DNA of 7,414 nucleotides from Alistipes sp. GTDB lineage: Bacteria > Bacteroidota > Bacteroidia > Bacteroidales > Rikenellaceae. The position numbers and the translations under genes are program-made. Under the pieces are notes generated by a model that was not told the DNA's origin, did no database searches, and saw only the letters and a program-made list of their open reading frames with translations. The DNA lies in assembly GCA_017391435.1 (NCBI GenBank), contig JAFOYS010000308.1, positions 1 to 7,414 of the forward strand, given 5' to 3'. This document shows positions 6,162-7,414 of this stretch, in pieces; within the stretch, counting starts at the first letter, position 1, and each line of letters starts with the position of its first letter.

Positions 6162-7262
6162 ATGACTACTAACAGAGTATTGTTTTTGGATTACTTGCGC
6201 ATTTTTGCCTGCTTTATGGTTATCCTTGTTCACGCCTGTGAGCCCTTCTACTTAGGTGGAGAGGGAACATATATAGCCAATAGCTACGATGCGTTTTGGG
6301 TGACTATCTTTGACTCGGCTCTGCGTTGCGCTGTTCCGCTCTTTATTATGACATCCAGCTATCTGCTCTTTCCTCTTAAGATGGATACAGCGAGTTTCTT
6401 TCGCCGTAGATTGGTAAGGGTTGTAGTTCCATTGGCGGTCTGGAGTCTTCTATATGCCATTATCCCTATGTGGGGCTGTGGTGAGGGGTTTGATGTTTTA
6501 GCAAATTTAAGAAATCTGCTTCTTAACTTCAATATGCACTCTGGACATCTCTGGTTTGTCTATATGCTTATTGGCGTCTATATTCTTATGCCACTGCTCT
6601 CTCCGTGGATTGAGAAGGTAAGCAAGCGCGGCGAGCAGATATTCATCGCTGCGTGGGCATTCACTACCCTTGTGCCTTTCCTAAATCAGGCGGCACTGTC
6701 TCTGTTAACTCGTGCAGAGGTCTATGGTGTGGCAAATTGGAATGAGTTTGGTACACTGTACTATATTAGCGGTTTTATCGGTTATGTTGTCCTTGCACAC
6801 TACATCCGCACCTATGTAGATTGGTCTTGGAGAAAAACTATAGCGGTTGCTACTCCTATGTGGGTTGTGGGTTACGCTATAGCTGCACTGTGGTTCTGGA
6901 AGCAGATTCCGACAGAGTATCCAGTAAATCAGAGTATTGACTTGGCAGTGCTTATGGAGCAGAGCTGGAGATTTTGCTCTACGGGCGTTGCGATGACAGC
7001 TATTGCGGTGTTCCTCGTTTTCAAGAAGATAAACTGCTCGGGATGGTTCTATAATAAGGTTGTTCTGCCAGTCTCTAAGGTTAGCTACGGTATGTATCTG
7101 ATGCATATGTTTGCCCTTGTAGCTATTCTCTCCTATGTCTCAACTTGGGGCTTGGCAACTCCGTGGACAATGGTTATTTCAACGGCTCTTACATATGTAG
7201 TTTGCGCCGTTGTGGCTCTTGTTATCTCTAAATTACCATTCGGTAAATATATTGTAGGATGA
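6162..7262 (+). CDS. Membrane acyltransferase, acyltransferase-3 family
   Basis: This 366-residue inner-membrane protein has about ten hydrophobic segments and the family signature at its N-terminus: Arg5, Asp10-Tyr-Leu-Arg13 and His24 (RVLFLDYLRIFACFMVILVH). Further hallmarks are VPLFIMTSSYLL, the basic FFRRRLVRVVVP loop, GHLWFVYML (128-136), and SYGMYLMH with His315 near the end. Family members move acetyl or other acyl groups across the membrane onto sugars of O-antigens, capsules, enterobacterial common antigen or peptidoglycan. The layout resembles the WecH-like single-domain branch without an SGNH domain. The substrate cannot be read from the sequence, and no glycan-synthesis genes are in the window. 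ATG 6162 sits directly before the signature. I see no consensus promoter between the trxA terminator and this start. The stop overlaps the next start (ATGA), suggesting coupled translation with an exported protein. Confidence 0.88.
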   Translation: MTTNRVLFLDYLRIFACFMVILVHACEPFYLGGEGTYIANSYDAFWVTIFDSALRCAVPLFIMTSSYLLFPLKMDTASFFRRRLVRVVVPLAVWSLLYAIIPMWGCGEGFDVLANLRNLLLNFNMHSGHLWFVYMLIGVYILMPLLSPWIEKVSKRGEQIFIAAWAFTTLVPFLNQAALSLLTRAEVYGVANWNEFGTLYYISGFIGYVVLAHYIRTYVDWSWRKTIAVATPMWVVGYAIAALWFWKQIPTEYPVNQSIDLAVLMEQSWRFCSTGVAMTAIAVFLVFKKINCSGWFYNKVVLPVSKVSYGMYLMHMFALVAILSYVSTWGLATPWTMVISTALTYVVCAVVALVISKLPFGKYIVG

Positions 7263-7414
7263 TTAGAGTGATTTTTACAATATTTGCTCTGCTTTCGGTC
7301 TTTACCGCTACTGCCCAGCCGCAGCTTGAATGTTGGCAGGCGGGACGCGCTGTGTCAAAGGCGGATGTTGAGCAGTTTGGTGTTGATAACTGCTTTAAGG
7401 TATGCAATATAGAC
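7259..7414 (+). CDS. Exported protein, N-terminus only (partial)
   Basis: The first 52 codons of a gene that runs off the window. Residues 1-19 form a clear Sec signal peptide: a short basic start (MIR), a hydrophobic core, and an AxA site (Ala17-Thr-Ala19) predicted to be cut before Gln20. No lipobox cysteine follows the core, so it should be periplasmic or secreted and not a lipoprotein. The mature part seen so far contains three cysteines (25, 45, 49). The stretch AVSKADVEQFGVDNCF reminds me of the N-terminus of Bacteroidales M15-type metallopeptidases (D-Ala-D-Ala carboxypeptidase-like), but this is memory of a pattern. The zinc-binding part is outside the window, so the function stays open. 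It overlaps the acyltransferase stop by four bases, so the two are likely one operon. Confidence 0.75.
   Translation, partial: MIRVIFTIFALLSVFTATAQPQLECWQAGRAVSKADVEQFGVDNCFKVCNID

Noticed and set aside
1..7414. Mobile elements, CRISPR arrays, tRNA or rRNA genes
   Set aside because: I saw no transposase or integrase frame, no spaced direct repeats, and no tRNA-like fold in the short intergenic gaps.

Overview
The window looks like a chromosomal housekeeping segment from a member of the Bacteroidota, most likely order Bacteroidales. Four things point there: a PUR/DUF3276 small protein, a DnaE with the large inserts typical of that phylum, promoter elements of the Bacteroides type (TAnnTTTG with TTG about 20 bases upstream) instead of sigma70 boxes, and A/T-rich start regions without Shine-Dalgarno sequences. 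I cannot fix the genus; an Alistipes-like or other gut Bacteroidales is a guess.

Layout, left to right. The last 35 codons of a gene that reads like histidyl-tRNA synthetase (hisS) end at 108 and are followed by a strong intrinsic terminator (129-160). A promoter at about 225 then drives a 97-residue PUR/DUF3276 nucleic-acid-binding protein (261-554). A second terminator (577-606) follows, and the aroE promoter is interleaved with it; aroE (shikimate dehydrogenase, 622-1353) starts only six bases beyond its -7 box. A small DUF2007-type gene (1337-1546) runs on the minus strand and overlaps the aroE 3' end by 17 bases. The 192 bases between it and dnaE hold a well-formed minus-strand promoter, a weaker plus-strand promoter and a leader of roughly 90 bases before dnaE.

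The centre is dnaE (1739-5755), the replicative DNA polymerase III alpha subunit. It is followed 30 bases later by trxA (thioredoxin), probably in the same transcript, which ends at a terminator at 6120-6148. After that come a membrane acyltransferase of the acyltransferase-3 family (6162-7262) and, overlapping its stop codon by ATGA, the start of an exported protein (from 7259) cut off by the window edge.

Functionally these are mostly core genes: translation, RNA/DNA binding, aromatic amino-acid biosynthesis, replication and thiol redox control. The final pair looks like an envelope-related unit. I found no CRISPR array, mobile element, tRNA or rRNA, and nothing that I would call a new defence or biosynthetic system. 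The points worth a second look are the aroE promoter/terminator overlap, the enlarged DnaE PHP domain with all its metal ligands, the extra cysteines in thioredoxin, and the dnaE leader.
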